A stretch of DNA of 64,000 nucleotides, from assembly GCF_014841215.1 (NCBI RefSeq), contig NZ_JACYTR010000007.1, positions 62,001 to 126,000 on the forward strand. The letters run 5' to 3'. Made by a program: the position numbers and the translations under genes. Positions within the stretch are counted from its first letter, which is position 1, and every line of letters begins with the position of its first letter. The notes beneath the pieces are model-generated. The model did not search any database and was not told where the DNA came from. It worked only from the letters and a program-made list of their open reading frames with translations. The stretch is from Pseudomarimonas arenosa. GTDB taxonomy: Bacteria > Pseudomonadota > Gammaproteobacteria > Xanthomonadales > Xanthomonadaceae. Below are positions 47,987 to 56,640 of this stretch, piece after piece.

Positions 47987-48382
47987 CTAATCGAAACGGA
48001 TTCCGTTGTCTGCCTCGGCCTGATCGGCGTCGTCATCGTTCTGATCATGGCTCTCGGACAGCTGCTCGGCCGCGTAGTCCTCGATGTCGATCTCGCGCAC
48101 CTTACCGCCGAGCTTGGGCTGGGCCTGCAACGCTTCGGCAGCATCGACCAGCAGCAACAGCTCGGCCCGGCGCTCACTCGGCACCTGCTGCCAATGACAA
48201 CCTTGCAGTGCCCCTTCGATGGCATACAGCAGGTTGAGGCTGGGGCGAAAACTGGCCCGTTTCACTTTCAAGAATGCTTCCACCGCGCCGGTCTCACGCA
48301 GATCCTGCTCGGTGTGGATGCCGACCTGACGCAGCCAGGCCGACGACTTCGGACCGATGTTGAGCAGTTTTCCGCGACTCAT
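47987..48382 (-). CDS. TfoX C-terminal-domain protein
   Basis: A 131-residue protein. The first ~80 residues match the TfoX C-terminal domain, a helix-hairpin-helix-like module: LLNIGPKSSAWLRQVGIHTE (N-x-G-x-x-S-x-x-W-L-x-x-x-G-I), then VEAFLKVKRASFRPSLNLLY and AIEGALQGCHWQQVP. The N-terminal TfoX domain (competence activator Sxy) is absent, so a role in competence is not implied. The C-terminal 45 residues are acidic and low complexity (SHDQNDDDADQAEADN). Its start overlaps the stop of the sulfoxide reductase gene by 4 nt, so the two are coupled. Confidence 0.85.
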   Translation of the reverse strand: MSRGKLLNIGPKSSAWLRQVGIHTEQDLRETGAVEAFLKVKRASFRPSLNLLYAIEGALQGCHWQQVPSERRAELLLLVDAAEALQAQPKLGGKVREIDIEDYAAEQLSESHDQNDDDADQAEADNGIRFD

Positions 48383-48870
48383 GTGCCTGACTCCAGCGAC
48401 GACAGGTAGGCGGCGGCAATGGCTTCCAGCCCAGCCTGATCGACCTCATCGAAGCGATTGAGGATCGGCGAATCAAGATCGAACACGCCGATCAGACGCG
48501 CGCCCAGGTAAAGCGGAACCACCAGTTCAGAGCGGGAATCCGAATCGCAGGGGATGTGGCCAGGAAACGCCTCGACGTCATCGATACGCTGCGTCTGCCG
48601 CGATTGCGCTGCAGTACCGCAAACACCACGGCCGAGCGCGATTCGGATGCAGGCCGGCTTGCCCTGAAACGGCCCCACCACCAACTCCTTGCCGTCGAAA
48701 AAGTAGAATCCCACCCAGTTGAGATCGGGCAGCGCATGGAACACCAGAGCAGACAGGTTGGCAGCATTGGCAATGCGATCACCCTCGCCATGCATCAGAC
48801 CGCGCGCCTGTTCCAGCAACTGCGCGTACTGCTCTGACTTGCTTCCGCTCAAACTTGAGGTTTCGAACAT
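48379..48870 (-). CDS. msrC: Free methionine-(R)-sulfoxide reductase (GAF type)
   Basis: fRMsr reduces free methionine-R-sulfoxide using a GAF fold. The 163-residue protein contains the family motifs LPDLNWVGFYFFDGKELVVG, FQGKPACIRIALGRGVCGTA and IPCDSDSRSELVVPL. The cysteines in PACIRI, GVCGTA and HIPCDS are the catalytic set; all three are present. The C-terminal YLGARLIGVFDLDSP completes the domain. The ATG at 48870 is 63 bp from the divergent bioD start. It overlaps the TfoX-C gene by 4 nt. Confidence 0.93.
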   Translation of the reverse strand: MFETSSLSGSKSEQYAQLLEQARGLMHGEGDRIANAANLSALVFHALPDLNWVGFYFFDGKELVVGPFQGKPACIRIALGRGVCGTAAQSRQTQRIDDVEAFPGHIPCDSDSRSELVVPLYLGARLIGVFDLDSPILNRFDEVDQAGLEAIAAAYLSSLESGT

Positions 48871-48933
48871 GCAGACTTTCCTTTTCCTTGACGGTCCGAC
48901 CGGCCCCCAGACTGACCATTGTAGGACGTCCCG

Positions 48934-49659
48934 GTGAACCAACTCGACTTCGTCCCGCCAGCGCCGGCAATAGCCACCCGCCTGTTCGTCACCGGTACCG
49001 ACACCGGCGTCGGCAAAACCCATGTATCGCAGGCGCTGCTGCTGGCGCTGGGCAGCCAGGGATGGCGCTCGGCGGCGATGAAACCGGTCGCCAGCGGCTG
49101 CACATTGCAGCACGGTCAATGGCAGAACGATGATGCCCTGGCCCTGCAGGCCGCCGCCTCGCTGCAACGCGATTACGTCGATGTCAATCCCTACGCCTTG
49201 CCCGAGCCCACGGCGCCGCAGATCGCAGCGCGACGGGTCGACTGCCGCATCGAGATGGCGCCCGTACTCAGTGCCGCCCAGCGACTTGCGGTCGGTGCCG
49301 ATCTGCTGCTGGTGGAAGGCGTGGGCGGCTGGATGGCGCCGCTTGGCGATGCCCTGATGCAGGCCGATCTGGCACGGGCGTTGAACTGCCAGGTCATCCT
49401 GGTGGTGGGACTGCGTCTTGGCTGCCTGAATCACGCCCTGCTCAGCGAACGAGCGATTCGCGCCGATGGCCTGCCGCTGGCCGGTTGGATCGGCTCGGCG
49501 CTGGCCCCTGACTTCGCGCACGCCGCCGACTACCATCAGTTGCTTGAGCAGCAGCTTGAATGCCCGTGGCTGGGCAGCCTGCCGTTTCAGACCGATGTCA
49601 GCCAAGCCGCCCAGGCCCTGGATGGGCGTCGCCTGGCCGGGGTTATCGGATTGGCGTAG
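48934..49659 (+). CDS. bioD: Dethiobiotin synthetase
   Basis: BioD closes the ureido ring of biotin using CO2 and ATP. The 241-residue protein starts with GTG at 48934 and has the P-loop FVTGTDTGVGKTHVSQALL, the substrate Lys in AAMKPVASGC, the N-D-D motif in GQWQNDDALAL, and VEGVGGWMAPLG with the switch residues. No other biotin gene (bioA, B, F, C, H) is adjacent. The TAG stop lies within a GTAGG-type repeat. It converges on ntrY with a 117-bp gap. Confidence 0.95.
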   Translation: MNQLDFVPPAPAIATRLFVTGTDTGVGKTHVSQALLLALGSQGWRSAAMKPVASGCTLQHGQWQNDDALALQAAASLQRDYVDVNPYALPEPTAPQIAARRVDCRIEMAPVLSAAQRLAVGADLLLVEGVGGWMAPLGDALMQADLARALNCQVILVVGLRLGCLNHALLSERAIRADGLPLAGWIGSALAPDFAHAADYHQLLEQQLECPWLGSLPFQTDVSQAAQALDGRRLAGVIGLA

Positions 49660-49672
49660 GCCCTGGCCCGCC
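49656..49672 (+). repeat. Degenerate REP-like GTAGG element at the bioD stop
   Basis: GTAGGCCCTGGCCCGCC resembles the complete element on the opposite strand at 49780-49757, with about five bases missing from the left stem. Its TAG is the stop codon of bioD. Confidence 0.45.
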
Positions 49673-49756
49673 ACCATGGGCCTGCAATCGCCGTGGCAAT
49701 TCTGCGGCGACAGGTTGCCCTGCAGTTCCCCGTCGCCAGCAAGGTTCAAGATCTTC

Positions 49757-49780
49757 GCGTCGGGCCAGGGCCCGACCTAC
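49757..49780 (-). repeat. REP-like GTAGG palindromic element at the ntrY stop
   Basis: On the minus strand GTAGG is followed by TCGGGCC-CT-GGCCCGA, a perfect 7-bp stem with a two-base centre, and CGCG. A GTAG head followed by a GC-rich hairpin is the layout of REP sequences mobilised by RAYT transposases. The TAG of the head is the stop codon of ntrY. Confidence 0.65.
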
Positions 49781-51912
49781 ACCGGCAGGCGCAGGATGAA
49801 GCGGGCCCCGCCGCCAGCGGGGGTTTCGGCCAGCAGTTGACCGCCATGCTCCTCGGCAATCTTGCGCACGATGGCAAGACCAAGGCCGGTACCTTTCAGC
49901 TTGGTGCTCTTGTAGGGCTCGAACCAACTGGCGTCGAAACCGTCCGGCAGACCGGGGCCATCGTCCTGAACCCATAGCTCGATCATGCCGCGCTGCCCGC
50001 CGGAAATTCTGCGCGCTCCCAGCACAATCTGAACCTGCTGTTCCCCCGCTGCTTCCTTGGCATTCTTGATCAGATTGTGCAGCACCTGGCGCAGACGTCC
50101 GGGATCGGCCTCGCAGACCGGCAGCTCATTCTCGATACTGGCCTGAAGCCTGAGCTGGGCATCGCCGGCATACAGCTCGATCAGATCGCGAATCAACACT
50201 GCCAGATCCATCGGCTGTCGCTGCAGTTGCGGCGGACGTGCGTAGTCGCCAAACGCATTGACCAGGGTCTTCAGCGCGTCCACCTGGGCGACGATGGTAT
50301 GGGTGGCGCGACTCAATACCTCGGCCTCCTCCTCGGCCAGACTCGGCATTACCCGGCGCCGCAGGCGCTCGGCTGCCAGCTGGATCGGCGTCAGCGGATT
50401 CTTCACTTCATGTGCCAGTCGCCGGGCGACCTCGGCCCAGGCCGCGTCACGACGTGCGCGATCGATCATGGTGGTGTCATCGAGCACCGCCAACAGCCCC
50501 TGATCGGGCAACCGGGTGCCGCGCAACAGCCAAAGCTCGCGACCCTCATCAGCCGCTATCACCAGCTCGTCGCGAAACTCCTGCACGCCTTCGCGCAGGC
50601 GTTGGCCGAGCTTGTCGACCAGCGCGGCCAGTTGCGGACGCGCGCGCGCGATCGCGCCCAACGGCTGGCCGCGCAAACTGCCTTCGCTATCGCCCAGCCA
50701 GGCCAGCGCCGCGGGATTCAGGCGGGTCAGCTGACCGGTGGCATCGATGACCAGCACCACCGAGCTGAGCCGGGCCAGCACGGTCTCCAGAAAGGCGCGC
50801 TGACGCTCGGTTTCCTCCTGGCTGCGCTTGGCCTGGGCTGAGGTCAGCTCCAGGTCGCGCGCCATGCGATTGAAGCTCTTGACCAGCAGCCCCAACTCAT
50901 CATCGAGCAGTTCGGGAATGCGGCGATCGAAGTGCCCGTCGGAGACTTCCTTCATCGCAGCGGCCAGCCGCCCAATCGGCGATACCAACCGTCGGGACAT
51001 GCCCAGCGCTGCAAACACCGACAACAGCACCGACAACAGCAGCACCAGGGTGAGAATCAGCACAAAGGCGAACTTCAGCGCGTCACGCAGGAACAACGAA
51101 CGCCGTACCTCGGCAACACCCTGTTCCACTTCAGCAAGATCCCGCGAGTACTCCGGCGGCAGACGATACAAGGCCTGCAGCAAGGCCGCCCCCTGCAGAC
51201 GCTGCACGCGTTGCACTACGCGAATTCTCAATCCGCCTTCGAACGGCTCGGCCTCGGCATGGAAATCGCTGCTGCTCAGGGCCAGGCGCAACTCCTCGTC
51301 GGGCGGATCGACATCGATGTCCTGCGGCGTGGCCGCCGCCAGAGCCAGCAAGCGGCCCTGGGCGTCGAACCAGGCCAATTGCGCGGCGGCGCTGCGGTCC
51401 AGCGCCTGTTCGGTACGCTCGACCAGCTCGGCGTCGTCGACAAAGGCCAGATCATCGGCCAGATCTTCGACTTCACGGCCGGCGGCATCCAGACGCAGAT
51501 CAAGATAGGCGCGGCCCAGATCCAGGCTTTGCTGCAGAATCTCGGCGCTATTGGTGCGCAGCCAGCTGTCGACCGTGCTGAGGATGAAGCGCGAAGCGAA
51601 CAGGTGTACCAGGATGATTGGCGGCAGGGCCAGTACCAGCAGCCACAGCAGCAGGCGCCGACTCAAGCGTGCCCCGGGCAAACCCTGCCGCACATCGCGT
51701 AGCAAACGCAGGATGCGCTGCACGATAGCGATACCCAGGACCAGGGCCGCCAGCGCTACCGCACCAAACACATAGGGATAGAAGCGCTCGTAGCCGGCGC
51801 CCAGCCCTTCGGCGTCGGCCGCCAGATACAGCGCCGCCAATAGCAGCACCAGCATCGGCAGGATGCTGAGCGCCCAACCCAGTCGGCGAATCAGACGCCG
51901 GGCATCTGCCAT
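49777..51912 (-). CDS. ntrY: Nitrogen-regulation-type sensor histidine kinase NtrY
   Basis: A 711-residue membrane histidine kinase of the NtrY family. It has two N-terminal membrane helices (about residues 10-30, 45-70), a third near 85-105, a large periplasmic region (about 105-270), another helix (about 280-305), HAMP (SRRLVSPIGRLAAAMKEVSD), PAS (about 375-480), phosphoacceptor His in ARRLAHEVKNPLTPIQLAAE, and the ATPase motifs NLIKNAKEA, DDGPGLP and GTGLGLAIV. ATG 51912 is preferred; an ATG at 51939 is also in frame. It overlaps the DUF4390 gene. NtrX, the expected partner that normally follows, is absent: the next gene is convergent bioD. Confidence 0.93.
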   Translation of the reverse strand: MADARRLIRRLGWALSILPMLVLLLAALYLAADAEGLGAGYERFYPYVFGAVALAALVLGIAIVQRILRLLRDVRQGLPGARLSRRLLLWLLVLALPPIILVHLFASRFILSTVDSWLRTNSAEILQQSLDLGRAYLDLRLDAAGREVEDLADDLAFVDDAELVERTEQALDRSAAAQLAWFDAQGRLLALAAATPQDIDVDPPDEELRLALSSSDFHAEAEPFEGGLRIRVVQRVQRLQGAALLQALYRLPPEYSRDLAEVEQGVAEVRRSLFLRDALKFAFVLILTLVLLLSVLLSVFAALGMSRRLVSPIGRLAAAMKEVSDGHFDRRIPELLDDELGLLVKSFNRMARDLELTSAQAKRSQEETERQRAFLETVLARLSSVVLVIDATGQLTRLNPAALAWLGDSEGSLRGQPLGAIARARPQLAALVDKLGQRLREGVQEFRDELVIAADEGRELWLLRGTRLPDQGLLAVLDDTTMIDRARRDAAWAEVARRLAHEVKNPLTPIQLAAERLRRRVMPSLAEEEAEVLSRATHTIVAQVDALKTLVNAFGDYARPPQLQRQPMDLAVLIRDLIELYAGDAQLRLQASIENELPVCEADPGRLRQVLHNLIKNAKEAAGEQQVQIVLGARRISGGQRGMIELWVQDDGPGLPDGFDASWFEPYKSTKLKGTGLGLAIVRKIAEEHGGQLLAETPAGGGARFILRLPV

Positions 51913-52457
51913 GGCACGCTCGGGGAAACCAAACGCCACTGCGCCGAGCGCAGGAAAGCCGGAAAGCGCAGCGGCGTCGGCAACCGGGTCAGGTCCAAGG
52001 CCATGCTCAGCTCGCCCCGGCAGTCCGCTGGCAGGCCGGGCGGCAGCTCGATGCGGATCCGTTCGAGTGCGGCCAGCAGGGCCGAACGACGGCCAAAGCG
52101 TCGCACGCCAAGCTCACCCTGATCGAGTTCATAGGCGCGCCGCAGCGGGGCATAGCGCAGTACCACCCGGTGTCCGGCGATGGCCTGGTACGGCGCCTGG
52201 CAGCCACTGACCTGGTAGCCGAGCGACAACTCAACGCCATTGGTCAGCGCACTTAACATGGTGCTCGACAGACTCAGACGCTGCTGCAACAACAGAAACT
52301 GCCGCTCGCCGCTCTGCAGAACGCCGATCGTCTGCAGTTCTGCTCGATCTGGGGTGCTGCCCAGGCAGCCGCTGAGCAGGGCGCTCAGCAGCATCAACAG
52401 ACTGACTCGCGTCACTCGGCTTCGCCGCATTACAGGGTTCGCCTCAGCCGGTGTCAT
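51891..52457 (-). CDS. DUF4390 lipoprotein-like protein
   Basis: A 188-residue exported protein of the DUF4390 family, regularly encoded between rsmB and ntrY. The N terminus has a hydrophobic segment ending in a lipobox-like L-S-G-C (MLLSALLSGC), suggesting a lipoprotein. The domain contains LSSTMLSALTNGVELSLGYQ, with the family N/D-G-x-x-L-x-L pattern, and the C-terminal FPAFLRSAQWRLVSPSVPWQ. The function is unknown; synteny ties it to NtrY. The start overlaps the rsmB stop by 4 nt and the stop lies inside ntrY. Confidence 0.85.
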   Translation of the reverse strand: MTPAEANPVMRRSRVTRVSLLMLLSALLSGCLGSTPDRAELQTIGVLQSGERQFLLLQQRLSLSSTMLSALTNGVELSLGYQVSGCQAPYQAIAGHRVVLRYAPLRRAYELDQGELGVRRFGRRSALLAALERIRIELPPGLPADCRGELSMALDLTRLPTPLRFPAFLRSAQWRLVSPSVPWQMPGV

Positions 52458-53764
52458 CGACGTTCGAGCAGAGCATAGAAGAAACCATCACGCTGATCGT
52501 CGCCGGGTAGGCATTGTCGACCAGATCCGCTGCAGCGGCCATAGTGCTCGGCCAGGGGCAGGGCCCGCGCATCTGCATGGGCAGCCAGGAAAGCGGCAAC
52601 CTGTGCTTCGTTCTCGTCTCTGAACACCGAGCAGGTGGCGTACAAGAGCTGTCCGCCCGGCTTCAACAAAGGCCACAGCGCGGCCAGCAATCGCGCCTGC
52701 AGGTCGACCAGGGCAGCGATATCGCTGGCCCGTCGATGCCATTTGCTGTCCGGCTGACGTCGAGCCACGCCACTGGCCGAACACGGGGCGTCGAGCAGAA
52801 TGCGGTCAAACCGGCGGCCATCCCACCAGTCGCGCGGCTGGCTGGCATCGGCACAACGGATCTCACAGTTCAGACTGAGACGACGCAGCCCAATGCGCAT
52901 TCGTTCGACCCGGCGCGGGTCGTTGTCCAAGGCCAGAACCTGCAGATCGGGCTGCTGCTCCAGCAGGGCCGCCGTCTTGCCGCCCGGCGCGGCGCAGGCA
53001 TCCAGCACTCGCAAACCGGGCGCAAGGTCCAGCGCTGCGACGGCCAACTGCGCCGAGCCGTCCTGCACCGACACCTCGCCTGCGGCAAATCCAGGCAGTC
53101 GCTCGACCGCCAGGCCGCGGGCCAGACACAGCGCCTGCGGCAGATAGGCGCAACGCTGCGATTCGATATCCAGGCTGGACAGCCGTTGCTGATAGTCGCC
53201 CGCATCTGCATGCCGGGCATTGACCCGCAACCACAGCGGCGGCTGGGCATTGTCCGCCTCGAGGATTGCCGGCCAGTGCTCTGGCCAGTCCACCCTTAGC
53301 TTTTCGATCCACCAGGCAGCATGGCTGTGACGATATTCCAGATCATCCGCCAACTGCGCCTGCAGCGAATCGCGCTCGCGCAGAAAGCGCCGCAGCACTG
53401 CATTGATCAGGCCCGCCATCGGCGCCTGGCGCAGATGGCGGCTGGCCTCGACCGTGGCCGAGATCGCCGCGTGAGCCGCTATCCCCACGGCTTCGAGCTG
53501 GGCCAGGCCGATCAACAACAGGGCGTGACTGGCGGCATTGCGCTTGGCCAGTGGACGCTGCAGCAGGCGCTGCAGCAGGCATTCGTAACGATGCAGAAAG
53601 CGGCAGGCCGCCATCACCATGGCTTCGCAGAGGGCGCGATCGCGCGGATCGGCCAGGGATAGCAGCGCCGACGGCAATTCCGCCTTCAGTGAAGCACCGG
53701 CAAAGCGCACTGCCTGCACCACCCGCGCAGCGGCCACTCGCGCCGCCACGCCCTCGGCGCTCAT
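52454..53764 (-). CDS. rsmB: 16S rRNA (cytosine-967-C5)-methyltransferase
   Basis: RsmB methylates C967 of 16S rRNA. The 436-residue protein has the NusB-like N-terminal domain (about 1-140, AARVVQAVRFAGASL to AVLRRFLRE) and the RsmB/NOP2 methyltransferase domain: SAM loop LDACAAPGGKTAALLE, DNDPRRVERM, and the two cysteines of the active site in LLDAPCSASGV and LLYATCSVFRDENEA. It overlaps fmt and DUF4390 by 4 nt at each end, forming a tight fmt-rsmB-DUF4390-ntrY unit. Confidence 0.96.
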   Translation of the reverse strand: MSAEGVAARVAAARVVQAVRFAGASLKAELPSALLSLADPRDRALCEAMVMAACRFLHRYECLLQRLLQRPLAKRNAASHALLLIGLAQLEAVGIAAHAAISATVEASRHLRQAPMAGLINAVLRRFLRERDSLQAQLADDLEYRHSHAAWWIEKLRVDWPEHWPAILEADNAQPPLWLRVNARHADAGDYQQRLSSLDIESQRCAYLPQALCLARGLAVERLPGFAAGEVSVQDGSAQLAVAALDLAPGLRVLDACAAPGGKTAALLEQQPDLQVLALDNDPRRVERMRIGLRRLSLNCEIRCADASQPRDWWDGRRFDRILLDAPCSASGVARRQPDSKWHRRASDIAALVDLQARLLAALWPLLKPGGQLLYATCSVFRDENEAQVAAFLAAHADARALPLAEHYGRCSGSGRQCLPGDDQRDGFFYALLERR

Positions 53765-54690
53765 GCGCCGCCAACCAGATCGCGCCGCGCGTTCAGATAG
53801 TCGGCGACCGCAATGACCCGACCACCTTCGCGCTGCACCCGGGTCAAGGCCAGACCGCCTTCAGCACAGGCGACCAACAATCGCCCCTGCCCGGCTTGCA
53901 CTACTTCACCAGGGGTTCCACTGACCGACTCGACCAGTTCGGCAGCGTGCACGCGCAGACGCTCGCCTGCCAACACACACTCGGCGACCGGCCAGGGCGA
54001 AAACGCGCGAATCTTGTTGTACAGCGCCCGCGCCGGGGCCTGCCAATCGAGTTGTGCCTCGGTCTTTTCGAGCTTGCGGGCATAGCTGACCCCCTCTTCC
54101 GGCTGCGTCTGGGGCGACGGCAGCTGCCCGCTCTGCAGCCGCCGCAGGCCCTCCCCAAGCACCTCGGCACCGAGTTGCGAAAGCCGGTCATGCAGGCTGC
54201 CGGCCGTTTCGTCAGCGGCGATCGACAGTGACTTCGATAGCAACACTGGCCCGGTATCCAGACCGACCTCCATCTGCATCAGACAGATGCCGGTCTCGCT
54301 GTCGCCAGCTTCAATGGCGCGCTGGATCGGCGCCGCACCGCGCCAGCGCGGCAACAACGAGGCATGCAGGTTCCAGCAGCCGTGGCGCGGCAGAGCCAAC
54401 ACCTTGCGCGGTAGCAGCAGGCCATAGGCGACCACCACCATCAAATCGAGCTGCAGTTCGGCCAGCTGGCGCTGCAGCTCGGCATCCTTCAGCGTCTCCG
54501 GCTGCCAGACCGGCAGCCCCTGGATCTGTGCCAGCTGCTTGACCGGACTGGGCTGCAGCTGACGCCCGCGGCCGGCGGGGCGATCGGGCTGCGTCAGCAC
54601 CACCAAAGGCCGCAGCTCAGCCTGCAACAGCGCAGCCAACGCCGGCACAGCGAACTCCGGAGTGCCGGCGAAGGCAACGCGCAGACTCAT
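53761..54690 (-). CDS. fmt: Methionyl-tRNA formyltransferase
   Basis: Fmt formylates initiator Met-tRNA. The 309-residue protein starts MSLRVAFAGTPEFAVPAL (ATG at 54690) and has the catalytic site LHASLLPRWRGAAPIQRAI (N-x-H and S-L-L-P-x-[WY]-R-G-A-A-P), MQMEVGLDTGPVL with the catalytic Asp, and the C-terminal domain with KIRAFSPWPVAE. It follows def by 76 bp and overlaps rsmB by 4 nt. Confidence 0.96.
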   Translation of the reverse strand: MSLRVAFAGTPEFAVPALAALLQAELRPLVVLTQPDRPAGRGRQLQPSPVKQLAQIQGLPVWQPETLKDAELQRQLAELQLDLMVVVAYGLLLPRKVLALPRHGCWNLHASLLPRWRGAAPIQRAIEAGDSETGICLMQMEVGLDTGPVLLSKSLSIAADETAGSLHDRLSQLGAEVLGEGLRRLQSGQLPSPQTQPEEGVSYARKLEKTEAQLDWQAPARALYNKIRAFSPWPVAECVLAGERLRVHAAELVESVSGTPGEVVQAGQGRLLVACAEGGLALTRVQREGGRVIAVADYLNARRDLVGGA

Positions 54691-54766
54691 ATAGGCTTCT
54701 CCCAAAACAAGCATCAGCCGCCGCCGAGCGAACCGCGGTTTCGGGCCGAACGACGGGTGGCTGTTG

Positions 54767-55279
54767 TCAGGCCGCTTGCACCTTGCGCAGCTTGGCCAGC
54801 TTGCGCTTCACCATATCCTGCTTCAGCGGCGACAGGTAATCGACGAACAGCTTGCCCTCGAGATGATCCATCTCATGCTGGATGCAGACCGCAAACAGGC
54901 CGCTTGCCTCCAGGGTAAATGACTCGCCATGCCGGTCCTGCGCCTCGACCACGATGCGATCGGCGCGGGTGACATCGGCGTGGATGCCGGGCACTGACAG
55001 GCAGCCTTCCTGACAGATCTGACTGCCCTCGCGCTCGACGATGCGCGGATTGATGAAAACATGCGGCTGACTTCGGTCTTCACTGACATCGACCACCATG
55101 AAGCGCAGGTGCACGTCGACCTGGCTGGCGGCCAGACCGATACCCGGCGCGGCATACATGGTGTCGAACATGTTGTCGATCAGCACCTGAAACTCAGGCT
55201 TGAAATCGGCAGCCGTCACCTCGCGCGCCTTGGTGCGCAGTCGGGGGTCGGGGAATTCGAGAATGGTCAACTGGGCCAT
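54767..55279 (-). CDS. def: Peptide deformylase
   Basis: Def removes the formyl group from nascent proteins. The 170-residue enzyme has all three metal/active-site motifs: [20 protein letters not shown] (metal Cys) and [14 protein letters not shown] (HExxH). It starts [18 protein letters not shown]. It is divergent to the LysM gene, with a 190-bp intergenic region, and leads the def-fmt-rsmB unit. Confidence 0.97.
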   Translation of the reverse strand: MAQLTILEFPDPRLRTKAREVTAADFKPEFQVLIDNMFDTMYAAPGIGLAASQVDVHLRFMVVDVSEDRSQPHVFINPRIVEREGSQICQEGCLSVPGIHADVTRADRIVVEAQDRHGESFTLEASGLFAVCIQHEMDHLEGKLFVDYLSPLKQDMVKRKLAKLRKVQAA

Positions 55280-55403
55280 AACAACTCAGATGGCGGGTCG
55301 GCCGCCGCAGTTCAAGAGGGCTGTAAGCGGCAATTCTAGCGCGAGTCATGGAAACGAGCAGTCAAGGATGTTCAGCTGTCCGATTGGATCCCGCGGCGAA
55401 CAG

Positions 55404-55432
55404 TGTCGTTGCGTCAATGTTTGGGCTATAGT
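55404..55432 (+). promoter_or_regulatory. Candidate sigma-70 promoter of the LysM-dprA unit
   Basis: TATAGT (55427-55432) is a good -10; TGTCGT (55404-55409) lies 17 bp upstream as a weak -35. The start of transcription would be about 30 nt before the LysM gene ATG. Confidence 0.45.
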
Positions 55433-55470
55433 GCGAGCGACCTGCAAGGGGAAACAGGTGGTTACCAGCC

Positions 55471-56640
55471 ATGTTTAAGAAACTTCTTACCTTCGCCGCA
55501 GCCTTCGCGCTGACCGTTTCCGGTTACGTGGCAGCTGTGGAACTGCGCGCCGACCACCCGGACACCTATGTGGTGAAGAAGGGCGACACCCTGTGGGACA
55601 TCGCCAAGCGCTTCCTGAGCGAGCCCTGGCTGTGGCCGGAGATCTGGCAGGCCAACCCGCAGATCGAAAACCCACACCTGATCTATCCAGGCGACGAGAT
55701 CAGCCTGGCCTATCTGTCGGGCCGGCCGGTACTGAACGTCAAGAAGCTCTCACCGGAGGTTCGCCGGGAGAAGCTGGACGCCATCCAGACCGTGCCCCTG
55801 GCAGATATCGAGAGCTTCCTGCGCCGCTACCACATCATGAGCGAGGAAGAAAAAGACGCGCTGCCCTACGTGCTGGGCGTCGAGGAAGGCCGCCTGTACG
55901 GCACCTCCGGCTATATGGTGTATGCCCGCGGCGGCAATCTGCAGGAAGGCGACAAGGTTGCCATTGCCCGCCCGACCGTGCGCTATGCCAAACATCCGCA
56001 TCCGCACACCGGCTATCCGCGCCTGCGCCGCGACGAGTGGACCATGCAGCACGGCCTGCGACCGAAGCCCTCGGGCATGGAGTGGGCTTACTACGCCGCC
56101 AGTGACAACGGCTTCGAAGTGCTGGGCTGGGAGCTGGTCGAGCTCACCGAAGGCACGGTCACCCGCAGTGGCGATCCCAGCAGCATCCTGCTGTCGGCAC
56201 AGGGGGTCGAAGTGCAGAAGGGCGATGTCATCCTGCCGAAGAACGAGCACCCGTTCGACCTGACCTTCATGCCGCATGCCCCGCGCTCGATTCCCGAACA
56301 CCTGCGCATCATGGCGATGACCGATCGCGTGCAGTACGGCGGTCGCAACGACGTCATCGCCCTGTCTGCCGGCAGCGAGGACGGCATCGACAACGGCACC
56401 GTGTTCTCGATCTACAGCCCGGGTGAAGTGGTGCGCGATGAGGTGCGCCACAAGCAACGACTGGTCTCCAGCATGCCCAGCCGGAAGGTCGAATTGCCGG
56501 CCGATTTCGTCGGTCACGCGATGGTGTTCAAGACCTTCGACAAGGTCAGCTATGCGCTGATCATGGATGGCATCCGCCCGGCTCAGCTGGAAGACGAGCT
56601 GCGCGCACCGGTGCGACTGCAGCAAGTCGCACAGCGCTGA
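55471..56640 (+). CDS. Exported LysM-domain protein upstream of dprA
   Basis: A 389-residue exported protein that binds peptidoglycan. It has a signal peptide (KKLLTFAAAFALTVSGYVAA), then a LysM domain (about residues 32-82: TYVVKKGDTLWDIAKRFLSE, with the helix PWLWPEIWQANPQIENPHLI and YPGDEI). The remaining ~300 residues are beta-rich and unassigned, but are conserved in proteins found at this position between def and dprA. It may help anchor or remodel the wall. Its 3' end overlaps the most likely dprA start. Confidence 0.9.
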   Translation: MFKKLLTFAAAFALTVSGYVAAVELRADHPDTYVVKKGDTLWDIAKRFLSEPWLWPEIWQANPQIENPHLIYPGDEISLAYLSGRPVLNVKKLSPEVRREKLDAIQTVPLADIESFLRRYHIMSEEEKDALPYVLGVEEGRLYGTSGYMVYARGGNLQEGDKVAIARPTVRYAKHPHPHTGYPRLRRDEWTMQHGLRPKPSGMEWAYYAASDNGFEVLGWELVELTEGTVTRSGDPSSILLSAQGVEVQKGDVILPKNEHPFDLTFMPHAPRSIPEHLRIMAMTDRVQYGGRNDVIALSAGSEDGIDNGTVFSIYSPGEVVRDEVRHKQRLVSSMPSRKVELPADFVGHAMVFKTFDKVSYALIMDGIRPAQLEDELRAPVRLQQVAQR

